A stretch of 64,000 bases of DNA from DASPKM01 sp035628135 (GTDB taxonomy: Bacteria > Bacteroidota > Bacteroidia > Chitinophagales > Chitinophagaceae), in contig DASPKM010000011.1 in the NCBI GenBank assembly GCA_035628135.1, forward strand, positions 124,001-188,000, read 5' to 3'. The first letter of the stretch is position 1. Every line of letters begins with the position of its first letter. A program made the translations under genes and the position numbers. Below are positions 25,401-33,299 of the stretch, piece after piece. Under the pieces are notes generated by a model. The model was not told the origin of the DNA, searched no databases, and saw nothing but the letters and a program-made list of their open reading frames with translations.

Positions 25401-27767
25401 TTTGCCCAACACTTCTTCCCTTGTACGTTGCCAGATGTCCAGGTTATGCTGATTGATATACTCAATAACCAATGCTTCTCCCTTTAGGGCAACTATAGCA
25501 AAGGGCACTCCATCAAAAAGCCTGTACATATCTCTCAAAACATTATTCCGCCTTTTGGCAAGATGGATCTGCGAGGCTACTCTTGCAGTTAGCTCCTTTG
25601 TAGAAAACGGCTTCACCAGGTAATCGTCGGCACCTATGTCAAACCCCTCAACTCTTGCCTCTTCACCTGCGCGGGCTGAAAGTAAAATAACAGGACACGC
25701 TGACGTATTCGGTCTGGCTTTTATTGTTTTTAATAGCTCTATCCCGTCCATAACCGGCATCATAATATCGCTTACTATTAAATCAACAGGATGGTCATTC
25801 AATTTATGCAAGGCATCCATTCCGTTGTTCGCTGTAATAACATTATACTGCTCTTGCAGGAAATTTCTGAGATACTGCCGCATGTCGGCGTTATCATCCA
25901 CTACTAAAATGGTAGGTGCATCCTTAATGGCATTGCCTCTGGCAGTTGCAGGCTTTGTAATCAGTGAGTCTGCTTCTTCAATAAAAGCATCGGAAAGACC
26001 GATATTGGAGTCTGTATCTTTTTCCACCACGTTTTCGGCGGGCAGATGATGTTTGCCGGTTGGAATTGCGACTGTGAACTCTGTTCCCTCATGGACCTTG
26101 CTCGTAACCGAAATTTCTCCCCCATGAAGCTGCACGAGCTCCTTTACCAGCGACAGCCCAATGCCAGTTCCTTCATAAGTTCTTCCGGTAACATTTTGCA
26201 CCCGGTGAAAACGCTGGAACATTTTGGGAAGCTCTGTTTCTGGAATTCCAATGCCGGTATCTCTTACTTTCAAAGTGGCCCGACCATTTTCTGAAGTAAG
26301 TGAAATGTCAATGCTACCGGTCAAAGTATATTTAAATGCATTGGACAAAAGGTTGAGTACAATTTTTTCCCACATTTCCTTGTCCACGTATACCGGCTGA
26401 ATGACATGATCGCAGTGAACATGGAACTGCAAACCACCATTTTCGATTACTGAACGAAAGGTAGAGGCAAGTTCGGTGGTATATCTCGATATGTCGGTAA
26501 GCTGAAACCTTGCTTTCACTCTTCCCGCCTCAATGCGGCTGAAGTCAAGCAGGTTGTTAACAAGCCTCAGCATTCTCACAGCATTGCGATGAGAAGTTTC
26601 TATCGCTTCTTTATTCTCACTTCCGATTTCGTCATTCTTTTTGCTTAGCAGGCCTTCCAGTGATCCAAGCATTAAAGTGAGCGGCGTGCGGAATTCATGC
26701 GAGATATTGGTAAAGAAAGCTGTTTTTGCTTTGTCAATTTCTGCCAGTGCTTCGGCACGTTTGCGTTCCTCTTCATAAGCCAATGCATTATTTACTTCAG
26801 TGGAAATCTGATCGGCCATCAACTGAACAAACTGTTGATACAATCCATCAAACCGCCTGTACGGGTTTAATGCCGCCGCGAAAATAGCCACGGTAGATTT
26901 TCGGTTTTGATTGGCGATGGGCAGATGAATAAAATGTGTGGCTTCTACATCCCACCCGCCCTTCGGCAGGTTCTTTCCTGTGCCCTTGTTTTCTGAAACA
27001 ACTACTGTATTAGTGGAATAGGCTTTGTAAAAATTTTCTGTATTGTTTGTTGGGTTAGAAAGGTCAATGGAAGACGGGAAGAATTTTTGTTCATCATTTG
27101 TTCCCACGTAGGAAATCGGCACCGCTCTATTTTCTTCTTCAACAATTTTATAAATGATGCCGAAAGGAAAGTCCTTGTTATTTTTTTCAAGCACTTTTGC
27201 CGCTGCCTCTAAAACGTCGTCTACGGTTTTTGAAGTTCTGTCAAGATTTCCCAATTCATGCAATGTTTGCAATTGCCGCTCGTTCAGAACGGTCTTTGTT
27301 GTTTCAATTACCGCATTGAACACACCTTCCACTTTTCCGCCTTCACCATAAATGGGAGTGAATGTAAAATTGAAATAGCATTCTTCTGTATACCCATGAC
27401 GATGCATAGGAAGCAGGGCGTCTGTTGAGCCTCCGGGTTTACCGTTGAAGGCCTTTTTGAATTGCGGTTCAATGGCTTCCCATATTTCGGGCCACACTTC
27501 TTTAGCAGGCCTGCCCAGGGCCCACGGGTGTTTGTCACCGGGTATGGGGCTCCATGCATCGTTGTAAAGCAGGGTTAGATCATTTCCCCAATAGATAGCA
27601 ATCGGGAAATTCGAATTGAGGCAAATACTAAGGGTGGAACGCAAACTTTGCGGCCAGCCAAACGGATCTCCCAGCGGAGTTTTAGACCAGTCATAGTTAC
27701 GGATATATTGGCCCATTTCTCCGCCTTCGGATAAAAATTCAGGTATAGGAATTTCAGCTGGCTTCAA
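22419..27767 (-). CDS. Giant hybrid histidine kinase with two kinase cores and seven PAS-like domains
   Basis: 1782 residues, no membrane segments, so a cytoplasmic sensor. Order: PAS-like domain (about 25-165), GAF-like domain (about 175-345), HisKA with His357 in FFTNISHEFRTPL, HATPase (about 465-575; NAFKY, DTGIGIP, GTGIGLSL), receiver (about 618-738, Asp667 in LIVSDIMMP), then six PAS/PAC repeats (about 740-1510), and a second HisKA with His1561 in VASHDLKEPVRK and HATPase (about 1660-1780; NNSLKFA, DNGIGF, GTGLGLALC). Two complete transmitter modules in one polypeptide are unusual. The stimulus is unknown; the response regulator encoded next is the likely partner. Confidence 0.95.
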   Translation of the reverse strand: MKPAEIPIPEFLSEGGEMGQYIRNYDWSKTPLGDPFGWPQSLRSTLSICLNSNFPIAIYWGNDLTLLYNDAWSPIPGDKHPWALGRPAKEVWPEIWEAIEPQFKKAFNGKPGGSTDALLPMHRHGYTEECYFNFTFTPIYGEGGKVEGVFNAVIETTKTVLNERQLQTLHELGNLDRTSKTVDDVLEAAAKVLEKNNKDFPFGIIYKIVEEENRAVPISYVGTNDEQKFFPSSIDLSNPTNNTENFYKAYSTNTVVVSENKGTGKNLPKGGWDVEATHFIHLPIANQNRKSTVAIFAAALNPYRRFDGLYQQFVQLMADQISTEVNNALAYEEERKRAEALAEIDKAKTAFFTNISHEFRTPLTLMLGSLEGLLSKKNDEIGSENKEAIETSHRNAVRMLRLVNNLLDFSRIEAGRVKARFQLTDISRYTTELASTFRSVIENGGLQFHVHCDHVIQPVYVDKEMWEKIVLNLLSNAFKYTLTGSIDISLTSENGRATLKVRDTGIGIPETELPKMFQRFHRVQNVTGRTYEGTGIGLSLVKELVQLHGGEISVTSKVHEGTEFTVAIPTGKHHLPAENVVEKDTDSNIGLSDAFIEEADSLITKPATARGNAIKDAPTILVVDDNADMRQYLRNFLQEQYNVITANNGMDALHKLNDHPVDLIVSDIMMPVMDGIELLKTIKARPNTSACPVILLSARAGEEARVEGFDIGADDYLVKPFSTKELTARVASQIHLAKRRNNVLRDMYRLFDGVPFAIVALKGEALVIEYINQHNLDIWQRTREEVLGKPLFEARPDIRDDAEPVHQEVYRTGKRFVARELPITLTTNGKTELRYFDIIIDPMVNEQGQVVGQLATSIDVTEQVVARKKTESSEKQFRNILLDSPSIFVVLKGFPEMVIEFANEPLFRSWGRTADIIGKPLLEVLPEIKDQPFPKLLEDVFRTGKPYYSGEEKAVLMKDGLPIDTYYVFTYQPIFDDHKKVTGITIMANDITEQVLARKKVEETFASLQLQSLVLEKMDEGVSVSDENGIILFTNPSEDKMFGYEPGELIGQHVTIQNAYPPKENEKIVADVIFELKTNGFWSGEWHNRKKDGTEFYSHSFITSLVTEGKTMFVCVQRDITETKKTEVALKESEEQFRNFSNNIQNLAWIADGEGWIYWYNQRWYEYTGTTLEEMQGWGWQKVHHPDHVDYVVNYVKDAWKRPEPFEMIFPLKSKYGEYRWFLTRCVPISDDHGNITRWIGTNTDIHDQKIAEEKLREKEKNLQSAKDQLEITFQNIPAAVYLLNSKGEMLYLNERGARLFGDYTAAEILKQKDLASLIKRGEEIYDRYNENGEPLEFRDSPASVVLRTGKPASRVLKVIRKETGEVIWFFSQASPLLDEDGNVSLVLGTATDITSQKQAEEIIRESESRFRTLAETLPQMIWVRTMDGSIEYGSKSWEEYCGIRDVREAWRTITHPEDWEPVMSLWQKSMEEGNAFNCEVRLRNKEGEYRWHYAVGEPVRDASGTVIKYIGALTDIHVQKTFSEKLEKLVAERTRELANLNMELQRSNEDLQQFAHVASHDLKEPVRKVRTFNGRLSEEFSDVLPDKAKSYIKKVENAAVRMYSMIDGVLLYSSLTAMQQPIEEVNLNETIRQIEADLEIIINQKNATIKHGRLPTIEGSSILIYQLFYNLINNSLKFAKADVPPVIEISQETINGEWNRENGRKEYIRITVEDNGIGFNDAQKEEIFKTFSRLNPKDKYEGTGLGLALCKKIVERYGGIISATGKPGEGSVFEIVLPVKQ

Positions 27768-27791
27768 AGCTTCATATTGGTTTATAGACGT

Positions 27792-28211
27792 TTAAAGGTT
27801 GGTGAATTTACAAATTTTGGGTAAAAATTGCTGCCCGGCCAACTGGAACGGGGGGAAATACATGGCTGACTTTCCCATTTTGAAACTTCGCATAGTGCCG
27901 CATATGGCTGCATCTGCCTGGATCAATAAGCTCTTTTCATTTTTAGTAAGTTTCTTTTGGACAAGGCTATCGGCATACGTACCGTTGAGGGTAAATCTCC
28001 AGTCAAAATGGTTGTTTATTGCTTTTATGTAAGCAATACCAAGCCCGCCTTGCATGCTTTTGGGGCTAACAAAGGGTTGGTTGATTTTGCAGTTTAAAAG
28101 GGAAAATTGGATTTCGAGAATTGACACGCGGGTGAAATGAGGTTCCTGGGCATTAAGGCCGAATGCACATAATGCGCATGCAAACAATTAAATTCTGGCT
28201 TTTGAAATCAT
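27792..28211 (-). pseudogene. Decayed outer-membrane protein gene (OmpA-like N-terminal barrel)
   Basis: From the ATG at 28211 the frame reads MISKARI, then a TAA stop (28188-28190), then LFACALCAFGLNAQEP: a signal peptide interrupted by a nonsense codon. The frame then continues for about 130 codons with barrel-like sequence (GGLGIAYIKAINNHFDWRFTLNG, KSLLIQADAAI), which resembles the N-terminal barrel of Bacteroidota OmpA-family proteins. It ends early without the OmpA domain; a shift of frame near 27910 gives a slightly longer barrel-like translation, so a second lesion is possible. Not expected to give a working product. Confidence 0.7.
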
Positions 28212-28327
28212 TATTAATTTACCCGAATCTAGGTCAAATATAGCCCCAACACCACCTTCTGTGATAATATATACATAGTCGTAGCTATTGACCCTGACTG
28301 ACAGGGTTATATTAGCATATACCAATA

Positions 28328-28618
28328 TCAGAATAAAATGATGCAACATGGTATTACTGTCAATTGTTTGACAAATTCCAACAGATCAATTTTAATTTCG
28401 TATACCGGCCTAATCTGTTCGGTGAAAACAATTGCAACTTCATTGATAATGCCATCGGAATATCCAAATCGTAGTTCCTTGAAATACAAATACCCCTGTA
28501 TCTCGTCTCCAACTCGTTCAAGGTCGCTTCCAAACTTCTCAAAGACTGCATTAACAGGCATTCCCAAGGATATACCATATAGATTATCGCCGCTTTTAAG
28601 AAACTCAATAATATTCAT
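28328..28618 (-). CDS. Small protein, unknown (immunity-protein-like features)
   Basis: About 96 residues from the ATG at 28618 (MNIIEFLKSGDNLYGISLGM); a GTG at 28693 would add 25 residues. The stretch GISLGMPVNAVFEKFGSD and then ELRFGYSDGIINEVAIVF resembles small stand-alone proteins frequently found with polymorphic toxins as immunity factors, but this is by eye and no family name is assigned. AT-rich composition unlike its neighbours. No toxin gene is recognisable beside it. Confidence 0.5.
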   Translation of the reverse strand: MNIIEFLKSGDNLYGISLGMPVNAVFEKFGSDLERVGDEIQGYLYFKELRFGYSDGIINEVAIVFTEQIRPVYEIKIDLLEFVKQLTVIPCCIILF

Positions 28619-28850
28619 TGCTTTCGTCGTGAAATCGCCTGTAATACTTCCGAAAGCTTTTAGCTTTCCGATTTCTTCCAGTTTAGCTAGCACCCCTCAG
28701 CCCTACGCTATTTGTAAAGCTTATAGTGGGTATCCATTCCAGTTGAACCATACTTTTGAAGACATACTTATCTCCATACAGTCTTATAATGAATTACTTT
28801 TTCTAGTATAATAGGTAGTTTAATATTACTTACATTATTACTATCAATCC

Positions 28851-29126
28851 CTACGGCCACAAAAAGCTTTGATTATGTTCATTAATATATTCGTCCGATC
28901 TGTAATACTTAAACAAATTTTTTCCGCAATAAGGACAATAAGTTAAAAATCGAGATGGAACATTCCGATCATTCTCATCATATCCAATTGTAAAATAAAA
29001 CCTATAACGATATTTCGGATCTATCTGTGGCACTTGGTTTATGTCAATTTTCACTACTCTGATATTAGGCCTTGCCCTTCTATCTACTTTACAGTCACAT
29101 TCGAAATGACGGCAACAGTATTTCAT
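28851..29126 (-). CDS. Small zinc-ribbon-like protein, unknown
   Basis: 91 residues. An N-terminal MKYCCRHFECDC cluster and a C-terminal TYCPYCGKNLFKYY knuckle together give enough cysteines (with a histidine) to bind one zinc ion. The arrangement, MKYCC at the start and CPYCG near the end, recalls small uncharacterised Zn-binding proteins of Bacteroidota. No domain assignment is secure. AT-rich, in the orphan patch between the decayed barrel gene and tRNA-Ser; probably recently acquired. Confidence 0.55.
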   Translation of the reverse strand: MKYCCRHFECDCKVDRRARPNIRVVKIDINQVPQIDPKYRYRFYFTIGYDENDRNVPSRFLTYCPYCGKNLFKYYRSDEYINEHNQSFLWP

Positions 29127-29155
29127 ATATTATTGATTTGGTACTGCAATTTTAT

Positions 29156-29578
29156 TTAATGCTTGCCTAAGAATACCACCACTAAACTCGTAAGTTGAAT
29201 GCCTGATTTCCCGAGTTCCAAGTTTATGAATATCTTCTTTAATTGTAAGCATTCCTCTTTGACGCAAGTTAAATAAAGCTGAGTTTGAATTTCATGTTTC
29301 ATAACCTGTCCACCATTTTTTACATACGTGGCCGCAACCGTTGCATCATCTGCAATGAAGTCAATAAAAAACTTCATTACATCGGCGGTACTTTTCAGAT
29401 TATTTTCAGCGGCTATGCGTGAATAATCAATCATGTAAAGGTATGTTTCTTCAAATCTATTTGCTAATTCTAAAAAGCATAGTACGAGGTTAAACGGATT
29501 CAGTATTTTAATAATAACGCGGTCAACCAAATGTTCAATAATTCCAGCCTGTAAATTTTTGCGGCCAAGCAGATTCAC
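29156..29578 (-). CDS. Hypothetical protein, possibly the remnant of a longer gene
   Basis: 140 residues from a GTG at 29578; the frame is open for about 14 more codons upstream without a good start (YALSLPFEKNSLSV), so the 5' end may be lost. The sequence is mostly helical (ILNPFNLVLCFLELANRF, DVMKFFIDFIADDATVAATY) with a short hydrophobic end (LTSLVVVFLG). It is not recognised. ATG at about 29434 (MIDYSRIAAENN) is an alternative start. Lies 30 bp upstream of the zinc-ribbon-like gene on the same strand, in the AT-rich patch, next to tRNA-Ser. Confidence 0.4.
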   Translation of the reverse strand: MNLLGRKNLQAGIIEHLVDRVIIKILNPFNLVLCFLELANRFEETYLYMIDYSRIAAENNLKSTADVMKFFIDFIADDATVAATYVKNGGQVMKHEIQTQLYLTCVKEECLQLKKIFINLELGKSGIQLTSLVVVFLGKH

Positions 29579-29700
29579 AGACAGGCTGTTTTTCTCAAAA
29601 GGGAGTGATAAAGCATATCAACGCATAATGAAGCAAGCACAAATCCTGGTCTCTGAAAGTACACCGGAACTATGCCTTTTCTTATTTCTACTTGCATAAA

Positions 29701-29734
29701 TAAAAAAATGCAAACCGTTCCACTCGGTTTGCAT
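29701..29734 (-). terminator. Rho-independent terminator of tRNA-Ser
   Basis: Perfect 10 bp stem (ATGCAAACCG at 29708-29717 with CGGTTTGCAT at 29725-29734), seven-base loop, and on the minus strand a run of seven T immediately after. It lies 30 bases past the tRNA 3' end. Confidence 0.85.
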
Positions 29735-29763
29735 TCCGTACATGCCTTTGCATGTCCATCTAG

Positions 29764-29854
29764 CGGTGAGGGAGGGATTCGAACCCTCGATACAGTTTTA
29801 ACGCCGTATGACGGTTTAGCAAACCGTTGATTTCAGCCACTCATCCACCTCACC
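29764..29854 (-). tRNA. tRNA-Ser (anticodon GCT)
   Basis: On the minus strand the acceptor arms are GGTGAGG (29848-29854) and CCTCACC (29765-29771) with discriminator G at 29764. The anticodon loop reads TTTGCTAA within the stem GGTTT/AAACC, giving anticodon GCT for AGC/AGT serine codons. A long variable arm and the T arm (GAGGGTTCGAATCCCTC) are present, as expected for a 91-nt class II tRNA. CCA is not encoded. The gene borders the AT-rich orphan patch at 28.2-29.6 kb. Confidence 0.95.
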
Positions 29855-29906
29855 GGCTGAATTAACCCGCTACCACGCACCCTGCGAGGAGCTTTTTTAA
29901 GGACGG

Positions 29907-29938
29907 CAAAAATAGCATAAACGGCCCTGAAAATCAAA
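29907..29938 (-). promoter_or_regulatory. Promoter of tRNA-Ser
   Basis: Minus strand: TTTG (29935-29938), 20 nt spacer, TATTTTTG (29907-29914), a full Bacteroidota -33/-7 pair. The predicted start is about 45 nt upstream of the mature tRNA. Confidence 0.65.
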
Positions 29939-30084
29939 AAAACTGCAAACGCCTCGGGCAGGTTTAACACAGCTGTACAAAGCCGGCGTTGACTTTGACA
30001 ATTAACCCGAAAGGCTTGAAGAACGAGCCAGTATCTTGGTAGGACCATAGTAGAACCCAAGCAGGACACGCATTTTGACGGTCA

Positions 30085-30357
30085 TTATCTCCGCACGATC
30101 CTGAACCCTTCATATTCTTTCATGGGGGCGTCTTCCAATATTACCTGCTCTACCCTTGCCCGCGGCGGGCCCACGTGGCACCAGCCAGCCAACTGCTGCA
30201 CCTGCTCTACCGTGCCACAGGCTATCACTTCAACATTGCCATCGGCCAGGTTTCTTACCTCTCCGGTCACTCCTAATTCTTCTGCCTTGTCCTGCGCGCT
30301 GGCCCGGAAGTATACTCCCTGCACCCTGCCTTTTATTGTTATCCGTTTGCAAATCAT
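30085..30357 (-). CDS. acyP: Acylphosphatase
   Basis: 90 residues from the ATG at 30357 (MICKRITIKGRVQGVYFR). The start at 30369 would lie inside an intergenic octamer repeat and is not preferred. The signature GRVQGVYFRASAQDKAEELG has the conserved catalytic Arg; the Asn-containing stretch reads GEVRNLADGNVEVIACG. The length is typical of the family. It hydrolyses the carboxyl-phosphate bond of acyl phosphates in the cytoplasm. Downstream of dnaA on the same strand, but separated by a terminator and repeat arms, so it is probably transcribed alone. Confidence 0.93.
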   Translation of the reverse strand: MICKRITIKGRVQGVYFRASAQDKAEELGVTGEVRNLADGNVEVIACGTVEQVQQLAGWCHVGPPRARVEQVILEDAPMKEYEGFRIVRR

Positions 30358-30364
30358 TTTTAAG

Positions 30365-30671
30365 GTCATTAAGTCATTGGGTCAATCAGTCATTAGCAGT
30401 ATCGTCTGGTAAATGTTGGTTCATCGACTGACCAGCATCAAGGTAAACATTCAATGTCGTTGGATTGTAGAACATTTAATTATCCGGTTACCTCTAGAGT
30501 TTAATTAAGAAACACTGTCACCATACCATCCTGTTTCTATGCAATTATTCATTGATCACCACCCGATAGTCGCGCAATCAGCATCACTTACTCAATAAAC
30601 CCGCAAATTAATCAAACCCAACGACCGCTACCAATGACTTATTGACCCAATGGCTCAATGACCTAATAACC
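30365..30671. repeat. 8 bp-period repeat arms flanking the acyP-dnaA intergenic region
   Basis: Left arm 30365-30396: GTCATTAA, GTCATTGG, GTCAATCA, GTCATTAG (four direct octamers). Right arm about 30632-30671: CAATGACT, TATTGACC, CAATGGCT, CAATGACC, TAATAACC, the same unit in inverse orientation. The 235 bp between arms contains no gene, no DnaA-box cluster and nothing else recognised. The same element occurs at 36581, 38951 and 48893. Confidence 0.85.
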
Positions 30672-30683
30672 ACTCCCCAAAAG

Positions 30684-30711
30684 AAAAAGCCCCGCTTTCG
30701 CAAGGCCTTTT
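30684..30711 (-). terminator. Probable terminator of dnaA
   Basis: Imperfect hairpin (AAAAGG-CC...GG-GGCTTTTT type, stem GC/GCC pairs around a TTTC loop) just past the dnaA stop, followed on the minus strand by a T-rich run. Confidence 0.55.
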
Positions 30712-30741
30712 CATAATATTTTTTTTCAGGGGGAGGTTACA

Positions 30742-32175
30742 TTACATAGCGGCTAACTGCACCTTCTGCTGCAGCTCCATTACATTATCCCGGAACAATC
30801 CATCGGTATCCATAAGGTCCTTTACGGTCTGGCAGGAGTGAATGACAGTAGTATGGTCACGGCCTCCGAAATGCTCACCGATGGTTTTTAATGAATTTTT
30901 GGTAAATGCCTTGGCAAGGTACATGGTGATCTGCCGGGCCTGCACAATTTCCCGCTTGCGGGTCTTCTGCAACAGCTTGTCATAGGGCACATCAAAGTAC
31001 TCGCACACCATTTTCTGGATGGTCTCGATGGTTATCTCTTTACTACTGGTCTTCACAAAATTTCGTAGCACTTTTTTTGCGAGGTCTAGGTCAATTTCCC
31101 GCTTATTCAGCGAAGATTGTGCCAACAAAGAGATCAAAGCACCCTCCAGCTCCCTTACATTGCTGTTGATATTATAAGCCAGGTACTTAATCACTTCCCT
31201 CGGCATTTCCACCCCGTCATTCTTCATCTTCCGCTCCAGGATCTCTATCCGGGTATCGTAGTCCGGTATCGAGAGATCAGCGCTCAGGCCCCAGCGGAAC
31301 CTGCTTAGCAGGCGCTCCTGTACGCCCTCCAGGTCCTTGGGCGATTTGTCAGACGTAAGCACTAATTGCTTACCGCTCTGGTGCAGGTGATTGAAGATGG
31401 CAAAGAAAGCATCCTGCGACTTCTCGGCCCTATTGAAGAACTGCACATCGTCTATAATAAGAATATCCACCAACTGGTAGAAATGAATAAAATCGTTGAT
31501 CGCATTGTTACGGCTATGGTCCTGGAACTGGTTGATGAACTTTTCAGAGCTCACGTACAGCACCACCTTGCCCGGGAACATGCGCTTGGTCTCGTTGCCG
31601 ATGGACTGTGCCAGGTGCGTTTTACCCAAACCCACGCCACCATATATCACCAGGGGATTGAAAGAATTGGCCCCCGGCTTCTCAGCAACTGTCCGGCCTG
31701 CCCGGCGGGCTACGCGGTTGCAATCGCCTTCAATAAAGGAATCGAAAGTGTAATGAGAGTTCAGTTGCGGGTCGATCTGCATCTTCTTCAACCCCGGTAT
31801 CACAAAAGGATTCTTGACAGGGTTGTGTATGATGAGCGGAAAATCCATTTCGTTGTTCGAAAAAGATTTGTAGCCATGTGCTGGTACATCCATTGTTAAG
31901 GGCTTATTGCTTTGATTGCCGCTGTCCACCATTATCCGGTATTCAAGCCTCGCTTCTTTGCCCAATATTCTCCGCAAAGTCTTTGCCAATAAATTTACAT
32001 AATGCTCTTCCAGGTATTCGTAAAAAAACTGGCTCGGCACCTGTATCACCAAAACATTCCCTTTTATCTCCACGGGCTTAATGGGCTCGAACCAGGTTTT
32101 AAAATGCTGCCACTCTACAATGTCTTTAATTACATCTAAACATTCATTCCAGACCTTATCAAATGTTTTACCCAT
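30742..32175 (-). CDS. dnaA: Chromosomal replication initiator DnaA
   Basis: 477 residues with all four domains: N-terminal domain I (VWNECLDVIKDIVEWQHFKTW), a short linker, the AAA+ domain (about 140-345) with Walker A GGVGLGKTHLAQ and Walker B LIIDDVQFF, and the C-terminal DNA-binding domain with signature GGRDHTTVIHSCQTV. It binds DnaA boxes at oriC and opens the origin. dnaN is not adjacent; the neighbours are acyP and a 5'-nucleotidase-type phosphatase gene. The upstream leader contains a perfect inverted repeat (32229-32261). Confidence 0.98.
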   Translation of the reverse strand: MGKTFDKVWNECLDVIKDIVEWQHFKTWFEPIKPVEIKGNVLVIQVPSQFFYEYLEEHYVNLLAKTLRRILGKEARLEYRIMVDSGNQSNKPLTMDVPAHGYKSFSNNEMDFPLIIHNPVKNPFVIPGLKKMQIDPQLNSHYTFDSFIEGDCNRVARRAGRTVAEKPGANSFNPLVIYGGVGLGKTHLAQSIGNETKRMFPGKVVLYVSSEKFINQFQDHSRNNAINDFIHFYQLVDILIIDDVQFFNRAEKSQDAFFAIFNHLHQSGKQLVLTSDKSPKDLEGVQERLLSRFRWGLSADLSIPDYDTRIEILERKMKNDGVEMPREVIKYLAYNINSNVRELEGALISLLAQSSLNKREIDLDLAKKVLRNFVKTSSKEITIETIQKMVCEYFDVPYDKLLQKTRKREIVQARQITMYLAKAFTKNSLKTIGEHFGGRDHTTVIHSCQTVKDLMDTDGLFRDNVMELQQKVQLAAM

Positions 32176-32228
32176 CAGTTAATAAGCGGTTTAAAAAAAT
32201 GACTTCCTAGAATAAGTTGTTCTCCGGA

Positions 32229-32261
32229 AATTTTTTCAGGTAAAAAGCGGCTGAAAAAATT
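32229..32261. repeat. Perfect 11 bp inverted repeat in the dnaA upstream region
   Basis: AATTTTTTCAG at 32229-32239 and CTGAAAAAATT at 32251-32261, with an 11 nt spacer, lie 54-86 bases before the dnaA start codon. It could be a protein-binding operator with two half-sites two helical turns apart (22 bp start to start), or a hairpin in the mRNA leader. Confidence 0.6.
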
Positions 32262-32307
32262 GTGTGGGGGGACGAATATCAAAAGTTTTTTCTTGAAAAA
32301 AAAATTT

Positions 32308-33261
32308 TTATTCCCTTGATTTTTTCCCAATAACGATAGTTCCCGATCCTTGAAATTTTTTTCTGTTTCCTTTCGAAAAATTAAAATCCAGTCTGCCCAA
32401 TACAAGCCCTGCCCAACCCACTTGATTTACAATTACATCTTCACCAATTTTGTTTTTGAACGCCTCCGGCTTCTCCATGAAAGTATGCGTGTGCCCCCCA
32501 ATGATCACATCGATATGCTCAGATTCTTTCGCGAGGATTTCGTCACTAACTTTTTTTTCACTATACTTATATCCCAGGTGCGAACAACAAATAACAATGT
32601 CGCAACCTTCATTTTTCTTCAGCCTGTACGCCACTTCATTAGCATGCTTCACCGGGTCGAGGTATTTCGTATTACCATATAGTGCATCCGGAACCAGTCC
32701 CTTCAATTCAATTCCCACTCCCGTTACACCCACTTTTAATTTTCCTTTCCTGAATACCTTATAGGGTCGATATTTCTGCGCCATAGGTGTATCGGAAAAA
32801 TCATAATTGCAAATGATTAACGGAAAACTTGCATGCCCCAGCTGCTCAACGAAATTTTCCATACCCGCATCAAAATCATGATTGCCCATCGTACAAGCGT
32901 CGTACCCCATGGCGCTCATGGTTTTTATTTCCGGCTCGCCCTTATAAAAATTAAAATAAGGCGTACCCTGGAAAATATCACCCGCGTCCAGCAACAGCAC
33001 CTGCGGCTCCTCGCTCCTGATTTGCCTGATCAGTTCGGCCCTCGCCACAACACCGCCCATGCCTGCGTTCCTGCTGCCATCCATAGGAAAAGGATCGAGC
33101 CTGCTGTGCATATCGTTCGTATGCAGAAGGGTGAGTTTGTATGCCGCTGTTTCGGCAGACAGTTCGCTCATTTCCGCATGCGCTCCTGCCGACAACCCGC
33201 CACACAACAATGCCCCCGTTGCCAAACCTGCCTGCTGTAAAAAACCTCTCCTGCTAAGCAT
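32308..33261 (-). CDS. Tat-exported metallophosphatase (5'-nucleotidase N-terminal domain only)
   Basis: 317 residues. The N-terminus has a twin-arginine signal (LSRRGFLQQAGLATGALLCGG) ending about residue 29. The remainder is a calcineurin-like phosphoesterase of the 5'-nucleotidase class with metal ligands in HTNDMHSRL, LLDAGDIFQGTPYF, GNHDFDAG, ICCSHLGYKYS and IIGGHTHTF. It lacks the C-terminal substrate domain of UshA-type enzymes; a separate gene for that domain lies just upstream (33300-34043, 38 bp gap). Together they would make a bipartite periplasmic nucleotidase. Confidence 0.9.
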   Translation of the reverse strand: MLSRRGFLQQAGLATGALLCGGLSAGAHAEMSELSAETAAYKLTLLHTNDMHSRLDPFPMDGSRNAGMGGVVARAELIRQIRSEEPQVLLLDAGDIFQGTPYFNFYKGEPEIKTMSAMGYDACTMGNHDFDAGMENFVEQLGHASFPLIICNYDFSDTPMAQKYRPYKVFRKGKLKVGVTGVGIELKGLVPDALYGNTKYLDPVKHANEVAYRLKKNEGCDIVICCSHLGYKYSEKKVSDEILAKESEHIDVIIGGHTHTFMEKPEAFKNKIGEDVIVNQVGWAGLVLGRLDFNFSKGNRKKFQGSGTIVIGKKSRE

Positions 33262-33299
33262 ATTACCGCTTTCCGTTTTGCGCTGGTCCTGGATTTTAG

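Noticed and set aside
29156..29578. Polymorphic toxin C-terminal domain paired with the immunity-like gene
   Set aside because: No toxin motif or delivery domain is visible and the 5' end of the gene is doubtful, so a toxin-immunity pair cannot be claimed.
30370..32307. Replication origin next to dnaA
   Set aside because: I looked for clusters of TTATCCACA-like DnaA boxes on both strands in the intergenic regions on both sides of dnaA and saw none, only octamer repeats and one inverted repeat. An origin may lie elsewhere.
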